Assembly (NCBI GenBank): GCA_944391495.1
Contig: CALXTU010000001.1
Location: 247,981-311,980, forward strand
DNA: 64,000 bases
Direction of reading: 5' to 3'
Origin: an uncultured Alphaproteobacteria bacterium
GTDB taxonomy: Bacteria > Pseudomonadota > Alphaproteobacteria > RF32 > CAG-239
The notes below the pieces were generated by a model, which had not been told where the DNA came from, searched no databases, and saw only the letters and a list, made by a program, of their open reading frames with translations. Both the position numbers and the translations under genes were made by a program. The number at the start of each line of letters is the position of its first letter. Position 1 is the stretch's first letter. Positions 61,892 to 64,000 of this stretch are shown here, one piece after another.

Positions 61892-61934
61892 AAAATTTAA
61901 AGAACCCCTCTTTTGATTTTAAAAGAGGAGTTCC
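61892..61934 (-). terminator. Terminator after the ferredoxin gene
   Basis: On the minus strand GAACTCCTCTTTT-AAAATC-AAAAGAGGGGTTC followed by TTTAAATTTT. Confidence 0.7.
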
Positions 61935-61956
61935 TGCGATTAACCTTAATCAAATA

Positions 61957-62196
61957 TTACTCGTTTGCATTGGGCAGGTTTTTAGCGTTGTCCTGAGCAA
62001 ATTTGATCCATTTTTCGTCAGCTTCATCCTCGGAAGTGATGGCTTCCTGCGGGCATTCGGAAATGCAGACGCCGCAGTCAATGCAGGTATCGGGATCGAT
62101 AACCAGCATATTTTCGGCTTCATGAAAAGCATCAACCGGGCATACTTCGGCGCAGGATTTGCATTTAACGCAGGAATCATTTACAACAGATACCAT
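61957..62196 (-). CDS. 2[4Fe-4S] ferredoxin
   Basis: 79 residues. Two CxxCxxCxxxCP motifs: CVKCKSCAEVCP (about 9-20) and CIDCGVCISECP (38-49), each expected to bind one [4Fe-4S] cluster. The C-terminal helix (DEKWIKFAQDNAKNL) is as in the FdxA group, but the first motif lacks the insertion seen in 7Fe FdxA. It carries electrons in the cytoplasm; partner unknown. It is divergent from htpG. Confidence 0.9.
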   Translation of the reverse strand: MVSVVNDSCVKCKSCAEVCPVDAFHEAENMLVIDPDTCIDCGVCISECPQEAITSEDEADEKWIKFAQDNAKNLPNANE

Positions 62197-62343
62197 TTTA
62201 AAACTCCAGTTGTTAATTAAAAATCAGCCCTTAATGTATCCGTTTTGGAAAATAAATCAAGCATAATCTTGCATCGGCGGAAAAAAATTACTAACTAAAA
62301 GGTAAATTCAAAATTGTTTTTAGACTTCAGGGAGGTTTTGGTT

Positions 62344-64000
62344 ATGGCTGATAAAATGGCGTTTCAGGCCGATGTGAGCAAAATGCTTGATATTGTTATC
62401 AATTCGCTTTATTCGGAAAAGCAAATCTTTTTGCGCGAGTTGGTTTCAAACGCATCCGATGCCTGTGATAAGTTGAAATATCTGGCTTTGACGCATCCGG
62501 ACATAGCCAAGGCTTCCGGCGCATTTAAAATTGTTGTTACGCCCGATGCCAAAGCCAATACGCTGACGGTTGCCGATAACGGTATCGGTATGAATAAGGA
62601 GGATTTGATTGCTCATCTCGGTACGATTGCCAAGTCCGGTACGGCGGAATTTGTCAAAAATGCCAGTGAAAACGGTTCGGTCTGTGAGCTTATCGGGCAA
62701 TTCGGCGTCGGTTTTTATTCGGCGTTTATGGTTGCGGACAAGGTTGAGATATTGACGCGTAAGGCCGGGGAAGATAAGGCCTGGAAATGGGTTTCCAACG
62801 GAATTGACGGTTTTGAGATAACCGAGGCCGAAAAATCGGCCAACGGTACGGAAATTAAACTTTATCTGAAAAAAGACGAGAAAAATTACGTTGATACCAT
62901 TTATCTGCGGCAGATTATTCGTACGTATTCCGACCATATCACTTATCCGATTGTTCTTAATCTGGGAGAGGCCGGAGAAGAAACGGTAAACAGCGGCTCG
63001 GCGCTGTGGACGCGCAATAAGGCCGAGATTACCAAAGACCAGTATCGTGATTTTTACCGTCATATATCGCATAATTTTGATGAGCCGTGGCTGACGCTGC
63101 ATTTTAAGGCCGAAGGCAATATCGAATATACTGGGCTTTTGTTTGTTCCGGAGGCGGCGCCGTATGACTTGTTTCAACCGGATAAGAAAAATTCATTGAA
63201 ACTGTACATCAACAAAGTTTTTATTTCCGACAAAATTGAAGAGTTGATGCCGCATTATCTGCGTTTTGTCAAAGGTATTATTGACAGTGCCGATCTGCCG
63301 CTGAATATTTCGCGCGAAATGCTGCAGTATTCGCCGCTTTTGGAGAAAATCAAGGCCGGAACGGTCAGCCGTCTGTTGAAAGAGTTGAAAAAACGTGCCA
63401 AAAATTATGATGACTATATGAAGTTCTGGCGCAATTTCGGTATTGTGCTGAAAGAGGGAATTTACGAGGATTTCAAAAACCGGGAGGAAATTGCCTCAAT
63501 ATCTTATTTCTATTCAACCAACGACGGCGAAAAAATGACCAGTCTTGATGAATATATCGGCCGCTGCGGCAAGGATCAGAAGACCATTTATTATATTACC
63601 GGTGATGATATCAATGTTTTGCGCAACAATCCGCAGTTGGAGGCGTTTAAGCAAAAAGGAATCGAGGTTTTGCTTATGAATGAGCCGATTGACGAATTTT
63701 GGCCGCAGGTTTTGCCGAATTACAAGGGATTTGCCGTTAAGCATATTTCGCAGGCCGATGCGGATATGAGCTGGAAGCGTGAGGAGAAAAAAGCCGATGA
63801 AGGCAGCCTGACCAGATTGTGCGCGTTTATGCAGGAGCTGCTTAAGGCAGAGGTCGGCAAAGTACAGCCGACCGAAAAACTGACGACGTCGCCGGTCAGC
63901 CTGACGGTTGAAAACGGGCAGATGAGTCTGCATCTGGAACGTCTGATGCGTAATCATCAGCAACAGACGGCTTTTGCTTCAACCCGTATTTTGGAGCTTA
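62344..64000 (+). CDS. htpG: Molecular chaperone HtpG (Hsp90), 3' end beyond window
   Basis: 552 residues are visible; about 70 more are expected. ATP-binding GHKL domain with LRELVSNASDACDKLKY, VADNGIGMNKEDLIAHLGTIAKSGT and GQFGVGFYSAFMVADKV; middle domain with YINKVFISD and DSADLPLNISREMLQ. GGGAGG lies eight bases before the ATG. It is divergent from the ferredoxin. The frame is uninterrupted up to the last base. Confidence 0.96.
   Translation, partial: MADKMAFQADVSKMLDIVINSLYSEKQIFLRELVSNASDACDKLKYLALTHPDIAKASGAFKIVVTPDAKANTLTVADNGIGMNKEDLIAHLGTIAKSGTAEFVKNASENGSVCELIGQFGVGFYSAFMVADKVEILTRKAGEDKAWKWVSNGIDGFEITEAEKSANGTEIKLYLKKDEKNYVDTIYLRQIIRTYSDHITYPIVLNLGEAGEETVNSGSALWTRNKAEITKDQYRDFYRHISHNFDEPWLTLHFKAEGNIEYTGLLFVPEAAPYDLFQPDKKNSLKLYINKVFISDKIEELMPHYLRFVKGIIDSADLPLNISREMLQYSPLLEKIKAGTVSRLLKELKKRAKNYDDYMKFWRNFGIVLKEGIYEDFKNREEIASISYFYSTNDGEKMTSLDEYIGRCGKDQKTIYYITGDDINVLRNNPQLEAFKQKGIEVLLMNEPIDEFWPQVLPNYKGFAVKHISQADADMSWKREEKKADEGSLTRLCAFMQELLKAEVGKVQPTEKLTTSPVSLTVENGQMSLHLERLMRNHQQQTAFASTRILEL

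Noticed and set aside
62446-63177. Frame of 243 codons opposite htpG
   Set aside because: Antisense shadow; htpG itself is open across the whole region.

Overview
The window looks like a chromosomal segment of an alphaproteobacterium of moderate GC content, probably a host- or gut-associated lineage related to Rhodospirillales. This placement is inferred from gene content and order: leuS-lptE-holA, pal-cpoB-tilS, rimP-nusA-ylxR-infB, rplY-pth-ychF, a DUF2336 protein and a DUF2333 protein. It is not based on a phylogeny. Nearly all genes are tightly packed housekeeping genes. I found no rRNA, tRNA, IS element, prophage or CRISPR array.

Layout. 1-2539 (minus): a protein kinase (cut by the window edge), a PP2C phosphatase and a von Willebrand A protein, the 'TerY-P triad' of tellurite/stress signalling loci, led by a 40-residue lipoprotein. 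2623-7840: a TlpA-like thioredoxin, then a minus-strand operon of rsmB, a ketopantoate-reductase-like protein, a polytopic membrane protein and a helical-repeat protein. 8013-16722: leuS, lptE, holA, a MurC/Mpl-like ligase and two small HExxH membrane proteins, one behind a TetR regulator. 16880-21358: a divergent membrane pyrophosphatase, a long hairpin repeat, a small Xre-type gene with an unusual frameshift-like start, a candidate structured RNA and an AmpG-like permease. 21355-27830: an SDR, YicC, Gmk, a cysteine synthase homologue, a cysteine-rich secreted protein and LptG.

28131-33288 is the rimP-nusA-ylxR-infB transcription/translation operon. In many bacteria it continues into rbfA-truB-rpsO-pnp; here those genes lie about 12.5 kb downstream (45828-49769), with rbfA facing away from truB. 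Between the two halves sit rplY-pth, ychF, trmL, pal-cpoB-tilS-smpB, ftsK, fabG and several small unrecognised proteins. 49839-57556 (minus) holds gloB, a GAF/HD-GYP c-di-GMP phosphodiesterase, a DUF2336 protein, a Bax-like glucosaminidase, an Nfu iron-sulfur protein, a DUF2333 membrane protein and murJ. Two small basic proteins (57761-58786) each have a near-consensus promoter. The window ends with typA, a PfkB sugar/nucleoside kinase, a ferredoxin and a truncated htpG.

Most unusual signals: (1) a dnaX-type slippery heptamer (A AAA AAG) joining a short well-initiated ORF to the Xre-like frame, with a small stem 5 nt downstream; (2) a candidate structured RNA of about 150 nt immediately upstream of that gene; (3) a family of long hairpin repeats that begin at stop codons; (4) the pair of strongly promoted small basic proteins. 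None can be confirmed without homology searches or expression data.
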